DNA of 42,918 nucleotides from Bordetella parapertussis (lineage in GTDB: Bacteria; Pseudomonadota; Gammaproteobacteria; Burkholderiales; SG8-39), in contig CAMDFL010000015.1 of assembly GCA_945897475.1 (NCBI GenBank), positions 1 through 42,918 on the forward strand. The letters run 5' to 3'. Below are positions 7,639-16,183 of this stretch, one piece after another. The notes under the pieces were generated by a model that saw nothing but the letters and a program-made list of their open reading frames with translations, made no database searches and had not been told where the DNA came from. The position numbers were made by a program, and so were the translations under genes. Numbering within the stretch: the first letter of the stretch is position 1; each line of letters begins with the position of its first letter.

Positions 7639-8808
7639 ATGACCCATCGCCTATGGCTGATATTCGCGCAAACTGCAACCATATTTTTGGCCATTTTTTT
7701 TGTCATTTCGACCCTCAAACCGGAATGGGTCTCGCAGCCGGCGCCGAATCTACAAGTTGTCGAGTTGAAACAGTCAGCCCCCCCGCAATCCGGCGAGGCG
7801 AGATTCTCAGGCTCTTTTCGCGATGCGGTGAATCGCGCCCAGCCCGGGGTGGTCAATATTTTTACCAGCAAGCAAGTAAAAGCCCAACGGCATCCACTCA
7901 TGGATGATCCGATGTTCAAGCATTTTTTCGGCGATCAGCGGCGTGATAACCCACAGCGTTCATCGAGCCTTGGATCAGGGGTGATTGTCAGCTCCTCAGG
8001 ATATATTCTGACCAATCACCACGTCGTTGAAGCGGCAGAGGAAATCGAAGTGGCGCTGGCCGATGGCAAAAAGCTGCGCGCGCGAATTGTGGGATCCGAT
8101 CCTGAAACCGATCTAGCGGTACTGCAGGTAGAAGGGAGCAACCTGCCTGCCATCACATTGGGCAACGATGCGGGAATGCGTGTCGGTGATGTGGTGCTTG
8201 CCATAGGCAATCCCTTCGGCGTTGGCCAGACCGTTACCATGGGAATTGTTTCCGCGCTCGGGCGCAGCCACCTCGGAATCAACACCTTCGAGAATTTCAT
8301 CCAGACCGACGCGGCCATCAACCCCGGCAACTCTGGGGGCGCGCTGATTGATTCCAATGGCGATCTGGTGGGCATCAACACCGCCATATATTCCCGATCG
8401 GGCGGGTCACTGGGAATCGGATTCGCCATTCCCGTATCCAGCGCCAAGCAAGTCATGGAGCAGATCATTTCCTCGGGAAGCGTCACGCGCGGCTGGATTG
8501 GCGTCGAGGCGCAGGAAATCAGCGCTGAATTGGCGGAATCTTTCAAATTACGCAGCACCGCCGGCGCGCTGATCGCTGGCTTGGTTCGCGGTGGTCCCGC
8601 TGAAACCGCTGGCATCAAACCGGGCGATATCCTGCTGAGCGTAGAAGGCAAGCCGGTCGGCGATCCCAGCGCCATGCTGAACTTGATTGCGGCGCTCACG
8701 CCCGGAAAGCCAGCCCGATTGCGCTTGCTGCGCAATCAAAAAGAAGTTGAATTTTCCGTGGAAGTTGGGCGCAGACCCCCGAGCACGCGGCAGCGCAGGC
8801 CTGGTTAG
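7639..8808 (+). CDS. membrane-anchored HtrA serine protease (DegS/AlgW type)
   Basis: This 389-residue periplasmic protease is anchored by an N-terminal helix (residues 6-25, IFAQTATIFLAIFFVISTL). The trypsin-like domain shows the catalytic triad His128 (TNHHVV), Asp158 (DPETDLAV) and Ser232 (GNSGGAL). A single C-terminal PDZ domain (about 275-370) follows, which with the anchor fits DegS/AlgW rather than two-PDZ DegP. Family members cleave anti-sigma factors or degrade misfolded envelope proteins; which applies here is not shown. The ATG at 7639 is chosen because it begins just before the anchor and has AAGAG upstream. An in-frame ATG at 7486 would add 51 unconserved residues. Confidence 0.9.
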   Translation: MTHRLWLIFAQTATIFLAIFFVISTLKPEWVSQPAPNLQVVELKQSAPPQSGEARFSGSFRDAVNRAQPGVVNIFTSKQVKAQRHPLMDDPMFKHFFGDQRRDNPQRSSSLGSGVIVSSSGYILTNHHVVEAAEEIEVALADGKKLRARIVGSDPETDLAVLQVEGSNLPAITLGNDAGMRVGDVVLAIGNPFGVGQTVTMGIVSALGRSHLGINTFENFIQTDAAINPGNSGGALIDSNGDLVGINTAIYSRSGGSLGIGFAIPVSSAKQVMEQIISSGSVTRGWIGVEAQEISAELAESFKLRSTAGALIAGLVRGGPAETAGIKPGDILLSVEGKPVGDPSAMLNLIAALTPGKPARLRLLRNQKEVEFSVEVGRRPPSTRQRRPG

Positions 8809-8824
8809 ATCGCTTTGACCATTT

Positions 8825-8965
8825 ACTTACAAGCTAAGTGTTGACAATTCTGGCAAAGAACCAGGGTCTGTGTATGGGTCCCGCCAATTTGTAAAGTTGC
8901 GCTTTTTCCAACTTTACAAATTGGCGGGAAAAGTGGCCTCAATGACACTCTGTTTGGTTCCGGCT
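8825..8965 (+). repeat. dispersed repeat element, copy A (about 141 bp, hairpin core)
   Basis: Copy A matches copy B (13519-13656, opposite strand) along its whole length, roughly 85-90% by eye. The outer blocks AAGTGTTGACAATTC and GGCCTCAATGACA are nearly identical, and the stretch at about 8850-8879 is more variable. It fills the gap between the convergent HtrA protease and tatC genes. It codes for nothing recognisable. Confidence 0.9.
8880..8928. repeat. perfect 20-bp inverted repeat in copy A
   Basis: Left arm CCCGCCAATTTGTAAAGTTG (8880-8899), 9-nt loop containing TTTTT, and right arm (8909-8928), its exact reverse complement. No T-run follows the stem on either strand, so it is not a textbook intrinsic terminator, though between convergent genes it could stop transcripts from both sides. 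Confidence 0.95.
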
Positions 8966-8974
8966 AACCCCGGC

Positions 8975-9748
8975 TTATAGGCGGGATTCGCCCCCAGCCT
9001 GCTGGGGGGCGACCTCGGTGTCGCTTGGTGCGGTGGATTTATTTACGAAAAACCGTGAAACCAGTATTCCCAATTCATACAGCAGGCACAAAGGCACCGC
9101 CAGCAAAAATTGAGAAATCACATCCGGCGGGGTAAACACCGCCGCGACCACAAAAGCACCCACGATCACGTAGGAACGGGCTTCTTTAAGTTTTTCGATC
9201 GACACCAGCTTCGAGCGAACCAATACGATGACCACCACGGGCACTTCGAAGGTCACGCCAAATGCGATAAATGTCGTCAGGACGAAGCTGAAATACTTGT
9301 CGATGTCGGTCATCCACGCGACGCCCTCTGGCGCAACTGACGACATGAATTTGAAGATCACGGGGAAAACAAAAAAATACGCGAACGTCATTCCGACCAG
9401 AAACAGCAGGAAACTCGTAATAACAAGCGGCAATACAAGATTCTTCTCGTGCATATACAAGCCCGGCGCGACGAAAGCCCACACCTGATACAGCACATAG
9501 GGCAGCGCCGCGACAAAAGCGACAAGCATCGTGACTTTCAGCGGAACTAAAAACGGCCCAATCACATCGGTTGCGATCATTTGCCCGCCCTTGGGCATGG
9601 CCTCCAGCATAGGCATCGCCAGGATCGCGTAAATTTCGCGCGCCCAGGGGAATAAACACAGCATGAAAATCAGAATCACCGCCAAGGCGCGTACCAGACG
9701 CTGGCGCAATTCGACCAAGTGCGATAGAAAAGTGTCCGATTGGCTCAT
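8975..9748 (-). CDS. tatC: Sec-independent protein translocase TatC
   Basis: This 257-residue polytopic membrane protein, with six predicted helices, is the receptor for twin-arginine signal peptides in the Tat translocon. The N-terminus FLSHLVELRQRLVRALAVIL carries the conserved cytosolic HLxELRxR segment. The first periplasmic loop (MATDVIGPFLVPLK-like region, IATDVIGPF here) and the Phe/Pro-rich FVAPGLYMHEK segment are family hallmarks. It is the last gene of tatABC in transcription order, 45 bp after tatB. The Rieske protein encoded nearby is an expected substrate. Confidence 0.97.
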   Translation of the reverse strand: MSQSDTFLSHLVELRQRLVRALAVILIFMLCLFPWAREIYAILAMPMLEAMPKGGQMIATDVIGPFLVPLKVTMLVAFVAALPYVLYQVWAFVAPGLYMHEKNLVLPLVITSFLLFLVGMTFAYFFVFPVIFKFMSSVAPEGVAWMTDIDKYFSFVLTTFIAFGVTFEVPVVVIVLVRSKLVSIEKLKEARSYVIVGAFVVAAVFTPPDVISQFLLAVPLCLLYELGILVSRFFVNKSTAPSDTEVAPQQAGGESRL

Positions 9749-9793
9749 ATCAAATTTGGTTCAGAGAAACGATGCTGCACGGGCCAATACAGG

Positions 9794-10243
9794 TCACACG
9801 GTTGCGCTCTGTTCGCCTGTTGCCTTCTGCGCTACCGTCACCTTTCGTTCCATCGATAGTGGTTGTGCCGCGTTCGCGGAATCGTGGGCTTGCGTTGACT
9901 CAAGGCCGGGGCCAGTCTCTGTCACCGCAGCCTGCTTGGCGGTGTCTGCATGCGGATTCACATCCGAGGCGATGCTCTTGAAAAAATCGTCTGACTTATA
10001 AATCTCGTCGTTCACCTGGGTTTGCACCGTCTGCGCGGTCTTCTCGAACTCCTCCTTGAATTTGCGAAGCTCCTCCAGTTCCATTTCGCGGTTGATATCG
10101 GCTTTGACGTCGTTGACGTAGCGCTGCAACCGGCCCATGAGATTCCCTGCAGTGCGCGCAACACGCGGCAGGCGCTCGGGGCCAATGACCACCAGCGCCA
10201 CTACTGCGATCACCATGAGTTCGGAAAAACCAATGTCAAACAT
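9794..10243 (-). CDS. tatB: Sec-independent protein translocase TatB
   Basis: This 149-residue protein has one N-terminal membrane helix (MFDIGFSELMVIAVVALVVIG) followed by the hinge PERLPR and an amphipathic helix (VARTAGNLMGRLQRYVNDVK), the standard TatB layout. The GFSEL start separates TatB from TatA. A long charged helix (about 50-85) and a disordered Ala/Thr/Gln-rich tail follow. TatB pairs with TatC to receive folded substrates. It lies 82 bp after tatA. Confidence 0.96.
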   Translation of the reverse strand: MFDIGFSELMVIAVVALVVIGPERLPRVARTAGNLMGRLQRYVNDVKADINREMELEELRKFKEEFEKTAQTVQTQVNDEIYKSDDFFKSIASDVNPHADTAKQAAVTETGPGLESTQAHDSANAAQPLSMERKVTVAQKATGEQSATV

Positions 10244-10325
10244 CTATTGGATGCGTTTCAATGGGAATGGAAGACTGGCCAACAAAATGCAGGACGGACT
10301 ATGGGTGGTGTCCACACGCCAGGCG

Positions 10326-10553
10326 TCAGGAAATCTTGCTTTCCTTGCGTACTTCGGCATCGATGGTACGACCCGCGACTTGCGCCGCTGCCGGGTCCGA
10401 AGTGGCATCGGGTGCTGCCTCTTTAATGCCATCCTTGAATCCACGTACTGCACCGCCCAGGTCGGTGCCCAGATTGCGCAATTTCTTGGTGCCAAATATC
10501 ACCAGCACGACAGCAAGCACAATTAACCAGTGCCAAATACTCCAGGTTCCCAT
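10326..10553 (-). CDS. tatA: Sec-independent protein translocase TatA
   Basis: This 75-residue pore-forming Tat subunit consists of a short N-terminal helix ([18 protein letters not shown]), the conserved [10 protein letters not shown] hinge, an amphipathic helix ([17 protein letters not shown]) and a short polar tail. It oligomerises around TatBC to let folded proteins cross the inner membrane. First of tatABC, 17 bp downstream of the HIT gene and probably read from the his transcript or a promoter within it. Confidence 0.96.
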   Translation of the reverse strand: MGTWSIWHWLIVLAVVLVIFGTKKLRNLGTDLGGAVRGFKDGIKEAAPDATSDPAAAQVAGRTIDAEVRKESKIS

Positions 10554-10570
10554 TTATCTCTCCTTCAGGA

Positions 10571-10924
10571 CTAAGCCAACATTCGTGGCAGGCGCTCCTG
10601 TCCACCTAGAATGTGCGCATGCAAATGATACACCTCCTGCCCGCCGACTCGACCGGTGTTAATGATGGTGCGAAAACCATCGCCTGCGCCTTGCGCTAAG
10701 GCGAGCCGACCCGCCACAGAGAGTATCCGACCCAAGACCGCTTGGTGAGAGTCTTCGCATTCCATGAGCGACTCCAGGTGCAGCTTCGGAATAATAAGAA
10801 AATGCACCGGCGCCAGCGGATGGATATCGTGAAACGCCAGAACCTGGTCGTCTTCGTGAATTTTCTTGCAAGGGATCGCTCCGCTGACGATTTTGCAGAA
10901 TAGACAGTTGGAATCTACAACCAT
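10571..10924 (-). CDS. HIT family protein (HINT-like nucleotide hydrolase)
   Basis: This protein of about 117 residues belongs to the histidine-triad superfamily. The triad reads VYHLHAHILGG near the C-terminus, fitting His-x-His-x-His-x-x. The N-terminal CLFCKIVSG has the Cys pair typical of bacterial HINT proteins, and HFLIIPKLHLESL is a family block. HINT enzymes hydrolyse nucleoside phosphoramidates such as AMP-lysine; the physiological substrate is unknown. I choose the ATG at 10924 (MVVDSNCLFC), with AGG six bases upstream. The frame is open to 10969, but that adds an unconserved hydrophobic stretch. Placed between hisE and tatA, as in many betaproteobacteria. Confidence 0.92.
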   Translation of the reverse strand: MVVDSNCLFCKIVSGAIPCKKIHEDDQVLAFHDIHPLAPVHFLIIPKLHLESLMECEDSHQAVLGRILSVAGRLALAQGAGDGFRTIINTGRVGGQEVYHLHAHILGGQERLPRMLA

Positions 10925-10987
10925 GTTCATCCTATCGATAGATACCAGTGGAAATGCCAGCGCTATCACCGTTCCGACTGTTTGCGG

Positions 10988-11320
10988 TCATGGTTTTTTT
11001 GCGCCGCTTTTTCGCGCCGCTTTTTCGTCGATACCCGACAGACCCTCCCGTCGGCTTAGTTCCGCGAGCACATCGCCGGGCTTCAGTCCGTAATATGCCA
11101 GCATGACCAGGCTATGAAACCAGAGATCAGCAGTTTCAGCAATTATCTTCGGCCGATCGCCATCCTTGGCGGCCATCACCGTTTCAGTGGCCTCTTCACC
11201 AATTTTTTTGAGGATGGCATCCTCACCCTGGGAGAGCAAACGCGCGACATAGGACGTGGCGGGATCTGCGCCTTTGCGCGATTCAACTACAAGCGCCAAT
11301 TTGCCCAGAATATCGCTCAT
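10988..11320 (-). CDS. hisE: phosphoribosyl-ATP pyrophosphatase
   Basis: This 110-residue enzyme carries out the second step of histidine synthesis, hydrolysing phosphoribosyl-ATP to phosphoribosyl-AMP and pyrophosphate. The MazG-like metal-binding helices are visible ([18 protein letters not shown] and [20 protein letters not shown]). The C-terminus is Lys/Arg-rich. The ATG at 11320 is preferred over the longer frame to 11383 because it forms an ATGA overlap with the hisI stop. It is separate from hisI, unlike the enterobacterial HisIE fusion. Last his gene of the cluster. Confidence 0.95.
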   Translation of the reverse strand: MSDILGKLALVVESRKGADPATSYVARLLSQGEDAILKKIGEEATETVMAAKDGDRPKIIAETADLWFHSLVMLAYYGLKPGDVLAELSRREGLSGIDEKAARKSGAKKP

Positions 11321-11712
11321 TTTTTCTCTCGTTCGGCGTAAATATCCTTGGGGTCCTTGATCACCGGATCCACCGCCAGCCACTTGCCGTCGACGAGCTT
11401 CTTAAAAAAACAGTTGTGCCGGCCGGTATGGCAGGCAATTCCGCCGTGTTGATCCACCTGCAATAGCAACACGTCGTTATCGCAATCCAGGCGCAATTCG
11501 CGCAGCATTTGCACGTTTCCGGATTCCTCGCCCTTGTGCCAGATCCGGCGGCGGGAGCGCGACCAGTAAACTGCCTGGCCGGACTCGGCGGTCTTCTCCA
11601 GCGCTTCCCGATTCATCCACGCGACCATGAGAATTTTTCCGGTTCCAGCCTCCTGCGCAATCGCCGGAATCAAGCCCTCATCATTCCATTTAATCTCATC
11701 GAGCCAAGTCAT
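11317..11712 (-). CDS. hisI: phosphoribosyl-AMP cyclohydrolase
   Basis: This 131-residue zinc enzyme opens the adenine ring of phosphoribosyl-AMP (third step of histidine synthesis). The metal-site segments are [21 protein letters not shown] and TGRHNCFF, with the conserved Asp-Cys-Asp and the paired Cys residues. [17 protein letters not shown] is also a family block. It overlaps hisE by 4 bp and follows hisF after 51 bp. Confidence 0.96.
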   Translation of the reverse strand: MTWLDEIKWNDEGLIPAIAQEAGTGKILMVAWMNREALEKTAESGQAVYWSRSRRRIWHKGEESGNVQMLRELRLDCDNDVLLLQVDQHGGIACHTGRHNCFFKKLVDGKWLAVDPVIKDPKDIYAEREKK

Positions 11713-11763
11713 GTTTTTCCGTAGGTTCCGCGATTCTATTGAGGCATCTTTCGAATCGTTGAA

Positions 11764-12570
11764 CTATAGCCGAACCTCAATGCCGCGCGCCGCCATGTAT
11801 TGCTTAGCCTGTCTCACCGAATACTCGCCAAAATGAAAAATACTCGCCGCCAGTACCGCATCGGCGCGCCCTGCCAAAACACCTTGCACAAGATGCTCCA
11901 GTCCTCCCACGCCGCCGCTGGCAATGACCGGGATGTCAACAGCATCCGAAATCAGCCGGGTTAATTCGATATCGAATCCCTCGCGAGTTCCATCTCGATC
12001 CATGCTGGTGAGCAATATCTCTCCCGCGCCGTGTTCTTGCATCTTGCGGGCCCAGGCGAGAACGTCGATACCTGTGGCCCGCCGACCGCCGTGCGTAAAA
12101 ACCTCCCAACCGGAACCTGGCGACGAAACTTCGCTTTTTTGCTCACTCCCGGTCGAGGCCGGTTGTGCGACTTTCTTCGCATCGATGGCTACAACAATGC
12201 ATTGCGAGCCGTATTTAGCGCAAACCTGCGCGACCAATTCGGGATTCTGCACCGCAGACGTATTGATCGAAACCTTATCGGCGCCTGCATTCAACAAGCG
12301 ACGCACGTCCTCGACTTTGCGAACGCCGCCACCGACCGTCAAGGGAATAAATACCTGGGCCGCGACCTTTTCTATGACGTGCAGGATGAGATCGCGATCA
12401 TCGGAGCTTGCGGTGATATCCAGAAAAGTAAGCTCGTCCGCACCCTGTTCGTCGTAGCGTTTGGCAATTTCAATGGGATCCCCGGCGTCCCGCAGCGAAG
12501 CGAAATTAACGCCTTTGACAACCCTGCCTGCAGTGACATCAAGGCAGGGAATGATTCGTTTTGCAAGCAT
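11764..12570 (-). CDS. hisF: imidazole glycerol phosphate synthase, cyclase subunit HisF
   Basis: This 268-residue TIM barrel uses ammonia from HisH to make imidazole glycerol phosphate and AICAR. Catalytic Asp11 ([14 protein letters not shown]) and the second Asp in VVAIDAKKV are present, as are the phosphate-binding ends VGGGV and ASGGVGG. It is somewhat longer than the usual 250-258 residues because of a Ser/Gly/Pro-rich insertion after IDAKKV and before [10 protein letters not shown] (about residues 134-150). This is an exposed loop in the family, so activity is probably unaffected. Confidence 0.96.
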   Translation of the reverse strand: MLAKRIIPCLDVTAGRVVKGVNFASLRDAGDPIEIAKRYDEQGADELTFLDITASSDDRDLILHVIEKVAAQVFIPLTVGGGVRKVEDVRRLLNAGADKVSINTSAVQNPELVAQVCAKYGSQCIVVAIDAKKVAQPASTGSEQKSEVSSPGSGWEVFTHGGRRATGIDVLAWARKMQEHGAGEILLTSMDRDGTREGFDIELTRLISDAVDIPVIASGGVGGLEHLVQGVLAGRADAVLAASIFHFGEYSVRQAKQYMAARGIEVRL

Positions 12571-12641
12571 CAGGGCACAGCCTTAAAGAACCGATGGCAC
12601 GTCATATATCTCACGGTCGACTTTCCTCTCACGGCCGGCTC

Positions 12642-13397
12642 TCATTTCTCAGAGAGTTTTTCCGCGAGTTTTATCGACAATGCCACAGCCTGCTTGAAAT
12701 CCAGCGTTCCCTCATAAATCGCACGGCCGGTGATCACGCCGCTGATGCCCTCGAATTCCAGTTTGCACAATTCTTCCACGTCTTTGAGATGGGTCAAGCC
12801 CCCGCTTGCAATGACCGGGATGCGCAGTTCTCGTGCAAGCTTCAAGGTGGCATCCACATTGACGCCAGAAAGCATGCCATCGCGGCCAATATCGGTATAA
12901 ATGATAGCTTCGACGCCGTAATCTTCGAATTTTTTCGCCAGATCGACCACGTCATGACCGGTCATCTTCGACCAACCCTCAACCGCAACCTTTCCGTCTT
13001 TCGCGTCAAGCGCGACAATCACATGCCCGGAGAACGCGGCGCAGGCGTCCTGCAGAAATCCGGGATTTTTTACCGCCGCAGTGCCGATAATGACGAAGGA
13101 CACGCCCATATCCAGGTAGCGTTCAATGGTGTCCATATCGCGGATGCCCCCGCCAAGCTGAATCGGGAGATTGCCGGCAAGCCCATCCACGATTTTCTTG
13201 ATCACCGCTTCGTTCTTCGGCTTTCCCGCGACGGCACCATTAAGATCCACCAAGTGCAATCGCTTGGCGCCCAGGGAAAGCCAATGGCGCGCCATCTCAG
13301 CCGGGTCCTCGGAGAACACCGTGGCATCGTTCATGTCGCCTTGCTTCAAGCGCACGCAATGTCCATCTTTGATATCTATGGCGGGAATAATAAGCAT
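12642..13397 (-). CDS. hisA: ProFAR isomerase HisA
   Basis: This 251-residue TIM barrel isomerises ProFAR to PRFAR in histidine synthesis. The general base Asp8 lies in [18 protein letters not shown] and the second catalytic Asp in YTDIGRDGM. Phosphate-binding loops LGGGIRD, IIGTAAV and ASGGLTH are in the usual places. It starts 285 bp after hisH ends. That gap is abnormally long for this operon and is filled by repeat copy B. Confidence 0.97.
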   Translation of the reverse strand: MLIIPAIDIKDGHCVRLKQGDMNDATVFSEDPAEMARHWLSLGAKRLHLVDLNGAVAGKPKNEAVIKKIVDGLAGNLPIQLGGGIRDMDTIERYLDMGVSFVIIGTAAVKNPGFLQDACAAFSGHVIVALDAKDGKVAVEGWSKMTGHDVVDLAKKFEDYGVEAIIYTDIGRDGMLSGVNVDATLKLARELRIPVIASGGLTHLKDVEELCKLEFEGISGVITGRAIYEGTLDFKQAVALSIKLAEKLSEK

Positions 13398-13468
13398 CTT
13401 AAGTGGGTCCGAAAGCGAGTCTGAGCGAGGTCAGTAAATCAGGTGGGAGACGGTTTTTGCCACATTCG

Positions 13469-13508
13469 AATAAGCGCATAAGCAACTGAATAATCGCATA
13501 AGCAAGCT
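13469..13508. repeat. two tandem 20-bp repeats beside copy B
   Basis: AATAAGCGCATAAGCAACTG (13469-13488) is followed directly by AATAATCGCATAAGCAAGCT (13489-13508). A third copy, AATAAGTGCATAAGCAAGCT, lies at 13661-13680 on the other side of repeat copy B. The 15-mer GCATAAGCAAGCTAA is exact at 13496-13510 and 13668-13682. Confidence 0.9.
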
Positions 13509-13518
13509 AAGCCAGCGG

Positions 13519-13656
13519 AGCCGAAACCAAACAGGGTGTCATTGAGGCCGCTTTTCCCGCTAATTTGTAAAGTTGCAAAAGCGCAACTTTACAAATTGGC
13601 GGGATGTATGCGAACCCTGATTCCGTACCGGAATTGTCAACACTTGGCTCGTAAGT
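13519..13656 (-). repeat. dispersed repeat element, copy B (about 138 bp), inside the his operon
   Basis: This is the reverse-complement partner of copy A (8825-8965), lying between hisH and hisA. Relative to his transcription it has the same sense as copy A on the plus strand. It is flanked by direct copies of GCATAAGCAAGCTAA, as if inserted into, or bracketed by, the 20-bp repeat array. The element contains no plausible gene; a 62-codon frame across it is treated as accidental. Confidence 0.9.
13556..13603. repeat. 20-bp inverted repeat in copy B
   Basis: Left arm 13556-13575 (CCCGCTAATTTGTAAAGTTG) pairs with 13584-13603. One position is G-T type (T13561), and the stem can be extended by one C-G pair inside the loop. 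As RNA it would be a long stable stem within the his message. Confidence 0.92.
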
Positions 13657-13660
13657 GACT

Positions 13661-13682
13661 AATAAGTGCATAAGCAAGCTAA
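13661..13682. repeat. third 20-bp repeat, other flank of copy B
   Basis: AATAAGTGCATAAGCAAGCT (13661-13680) matches the copies at 13469-13508. With the next two bases it completes the 15-bp direct repeat that brackets copy B. It abuts the hisH stop codon. Confidence 0.88.
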
Positions 13683-14318
13683 TCAAGGATTCCAACTGAT
13701 GAAATTGGCTAGCAGGCGAAGACCGGAGGATTGGCTTTTTTCAGGATGGAACTGTACCGCGAAAATATTATCTCGCGCCACCGCGCAGGTAAAGCATATT
13801 CCATAATCCGTTTCTCCCGCAATCAGGCTATTCATCGCCGGCACCGCGTAATAGCTATGCACGAAGTAGAAGCGGGTGGCATCGTCGATACCATTCCACA
13901 GACTATGCGTTCCACGCTGTTGAACACGATTCCAGCCCATGTGTGGAACCTTCAGGCGAGCTGTTTCACTCAAATTGGAGTGAGAGGCGGGAAATCGCCG
14001 AACCTGCCCTGAAAAAAGGCCCAGGCCCTTGGTGGCCCCCTCTTCGCTCGATTCGAACAGCATTTGAAGGCCGATGCAAATACCCAGAAAGGGCCTGTCC
14101 CTGGCAGCCGCCAGGATGGCAGGTCGTAAATTTCTGGCATCGATCTCCCGCATACAGTCCGGCATCGCGCCTTGACCGGGAAACACCACCCGGTCAGCCG
14201 ATGCAAGTACCTTGGCATCCGATGTCACCACAACTTCGGCATCAGGGGCAACGTGCTCGAGCGCTTTGGACACCGAGCGCAGGTTGCCCATTCCATAGTC
14301 GATTACCGCGACTTTCAT
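13683..14318 (-). CDS. hisH: imidazole glycerol phosphate synthase, glutaminase subunit HisH
   Basis: This 211-residue class I glutamine amidotransferase supplies ammonia to HisF. The nucleophile Cys is in PFLGICIGLQMLF, and the His-Glu pair is in VQFHPEKSQ. The N-terminus VAVIDYGMGNLRSV is characteristic. It follows hisB after 64 bp and precedes the anomalous 285-bp gap before hisA. The stop lies at the edge of a 20-bp repeat copy; the C-terminal LRLLANFISWNP appears intact. Confidence 0.97.
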   Translation of the reverse strand: MKVAVIDYGMGNLRSVSKALEHVAPDAEVVVTSDAKVLASADRVVFPGQGAMPDCMREIDARNLRPAILAAARDRPFLGICIGLQMLFESSEEGATKGLGLFSGQVRRFPASHSNLSETARLKVPHMGWNRVQQRGTHSLWNGIDDATRFYFVHSYYAVPAMNSLIAGETDYGICFTCAVARDNIFAVQFHPEKSQSSGLRLLANFISWNP

Positions 14319-14382
14319 TGTCCAGGCATCATTGAATAAGAGTCACTAGGAGTCACGCAGCATTACGCGGACCGCTGCTTGA

Positions 14383-14988
14383 CTACAAGCTTCCCTTGGT
14401 GGAGGGGATCGTACCCAGTGACCGTATATCGACCGCCATGGCCATGCGCAAAGCACGCCCAAACGCCTTGAATATCGTCTCGCATTGATGATGCGCGTTG
14501 TCACCGTGCAGGTTGTCGATATGCAAAGTCACCAGGGCATGATTGACAAAGCCCTGGAAGAACTCGCGTACCAGATCCAGGTCGAACTCTCCGACTAGCG
14601 GACGGACGAATTTCACGCGATATTCCAGCCCGGGACGCCCGGAGAAATCCACCACAACGCGCGACAGTGCTTCATCCAAGGGCACATAGGCGTGACCGTA
14701 GCGCGTAATACCTTTCTTGTCGCCCAGGGCTTTGGCCACCGCCTGCCCCAGCGTAATGCCGACATCCTCTACGGTATGGTGGGCATCGATATGCAAGTCG
14801 CCCTTGGCTTTAATCTCAAGATCTATGGCTCCATGCCTTGCGACCTGGTCCAGCATGTGATCGAGAAAAGGCACGCCGGTTGACAGTTTGGATACGCCCT
14901 CGCCGTCGAGATCGAGACTCACGCTGATCTGCGTTTCGTTGGTGTTGCGGTTGACGCTTGCTTTGCGGGAGGAATTTCGCTTTGCCAT
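14383..14988 (-). CDS. hisB: imidazoleglycerol-phosphate dehydratase (monofunctional HisB)
   Basis: This 201-residue manganese enzyme dehydrates imidazole glycerol phosphate. The metal-binding His clusters are clear: [22 protein letters not shown] and [17 protein letters not shown]. It lacks the phosphatase domain of the enterobacterial bifunctional HisB, as expected outside Enterobacteria and relatives. I use the ATG at 14988 (MAKRNSSRK). The frame stays open to 15039, but that would run into hisC and adds unconserved residues. It starts 10 bp after the hisC stop. Confidence 0.95.
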   Translation of the reverse strand: MAKRNSSRKASVNRNTNETQISVSLDLDGEGVSKLSTGVPFLDHMLDQVARHGAIDLEIKAKGDLHIDAHHTVEDVGITLGQAVAKALGDKKGITRYGHAYVPLDEALSRVVVDFSGRPGLEYRVKFVRPLVGEFDLDLVREFFQGFVNHALVTLHIDNLHGDNAHHQCETIFKAFGRALRMAMAVDIRSLGTIPSTKGSL

Positions 14989-14998
14989 GGTAACTAGC

Positions 14999-16183
14999 CT
15001 ACACAATTGGTAATTGACGGTCGCTCGGGGGATTGCCATCCCGCATCATTGGCCTTTTGCCCGTTGCTTCCAAGGTTTCTGCGAAGGCGCGCATGAGCAC
15101 TTCGTTCTCGTCCGTGGTTCCCACGGTGAAGCGCACGCACTGGTCCAGCAAGGGATGGGAGCCGTGAAGATTGCGCACCAACACGCCTCGATCCATGAGA
15201 CCGGTATGCACAGCGTTCGCGTCCGCTACCCGCAGCAAAATGAAATTTGCCACGCTCGGAAACGGCGTCACGCCGGACATTTTTTTTAACGCATGTTCCA
15301 ATTTAATTCTTTCGGAAATGATTTCGCCGGCCTGATCTTCCAATACCCGATGGTGGGAGAGGATTTTTTCCGCGATCAATTGCGTCAACACGCCCACATT
15401 GTAGGGGCCGCGCACCTTGTCGAATTCGTGAATCCATGCAGGTCTGGCTGCCGCATAGCCCAGCCGCAAACCCGCCAGACCCAGTTTCGACAAGGTCCTC
15501 ATCACCACCATATTGGGAAACGCCGGCAATCTCGACATGAAACTATTCCGCGCGAACACGTGATAGGCCTCGTCGATAACCACCAGGCCCGGCGCGTGCT
15601 CGATAACGCGCTGAAGCGCCATTTCGTCAAACAAATTCCCGGATGGATTATTGGGATAGGCGATGAAAACTATTGCGGGCGAATTCTCCGCCATTGCGGC
15701 GATTACGCGGTCGGCGTCGAGGGAGAAATCCGAATTCAATGGAACACCGACATATTTCACGCGTGCAATCGCCGAACTCATCTTGAACATCGCGAATGTG
15801 GGCGCGATCGACATAATGACCACGTCCGGCCCAGCCACGGCATTTATCATCATTGCGATGATTTCATCCGAGCCGTTTCCGAGTATCAGATCACATTGAT
15901 CGGGAACCGCCATCACGTCGCGCAAGCGTTTTTTAAGGGCAGGCGCGTCAGGATCAGGATAGCGATTGATATCGGCTTGCCGCGTCACGCCAACAATCTC
16001 TTCGCGTAACCATCCCGGAAGGCTATGCGGGTTCTCCATCGCGTCCAGTTTTACGAACCCTGCCGCGTGCTGCACCGGATAGGCGCTCATCGCCCGAACA
16101 TCGGCGCGAATCACATGTGTCGCGCGATCGTTCATCCTTGCTTCGTTTATCGTCGCTTCGTTTATCGTTGCCTCGCTCATCAT
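14999..16183 (-). CDS. hisC: histidinol-phosphate aminotransferase
   Basis: This 394-residue PLP enzyme of fold type I transfers an amino group from glutamate to imidazole acetol phosphate. The PLP lysine is in [15 protein letters not shown]; other landmarks are the LGNGSDEII phosphate loop, [11 protein letters not shown] and the [10 protein letters not shown] block. The N-terminus holds an in-frame 15-bp duplication (ATINE twice). Homology resumes around [10 protein letters not shown], so the real start could also be the ATG at 16135 (MNDRATHV). The start at 16183 is favoured by its ATGA overlap with the hisD stop. Confidence 0.95.
   Translation of the reverse strand: MMSEATINEATINEARMNDRATHVIRADVRAMSAYPVQHAAGFVKLDAMENPHSLPGWLREEIVGVTRQADINRYPDPDAPALKKRLRDVMAVPDQCDLILGNGSDEIIAMMINAVAGPDVVIMSIAPTFAMFKMSSAIARVKYVGVPLNSDFSLDADRVIAAMAENSPAIVFIAYPNNPSGNLFDEMALQRVIEHAPGLVVIDEAYHVFARNSFMSRLPAFPNMVVMRTLSKLGLAGLRLGYAAARPAWIHEFDKVRGPYNVGVLTQLIAEKILSHHRVLEDQAGEIISERIKLEHALKKMSGVTPFPSVANFILLRVADANAVHTGLMDRGVLVRNLHGSHPLLDQCVRFTVGTTDENEVLMRAFAETLEATGKRPMMRDGNPPSDRQLPIV

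Noticed and set aside
8841-8846. TTGACA in repeat copy A (also in copy B) as a -35 box
   Set aside because: No -10-like hexamer lies 16-18 bp downstream in either copy, so an outward promoter is not supported.
13507-13695. 62-codon minus-strand frame across repeat copy B
   Set aside because: It runs through the hairpin and into the hisH end, has no recognisable similarity, and is best explained as an accidental open frame in repeat DNA.
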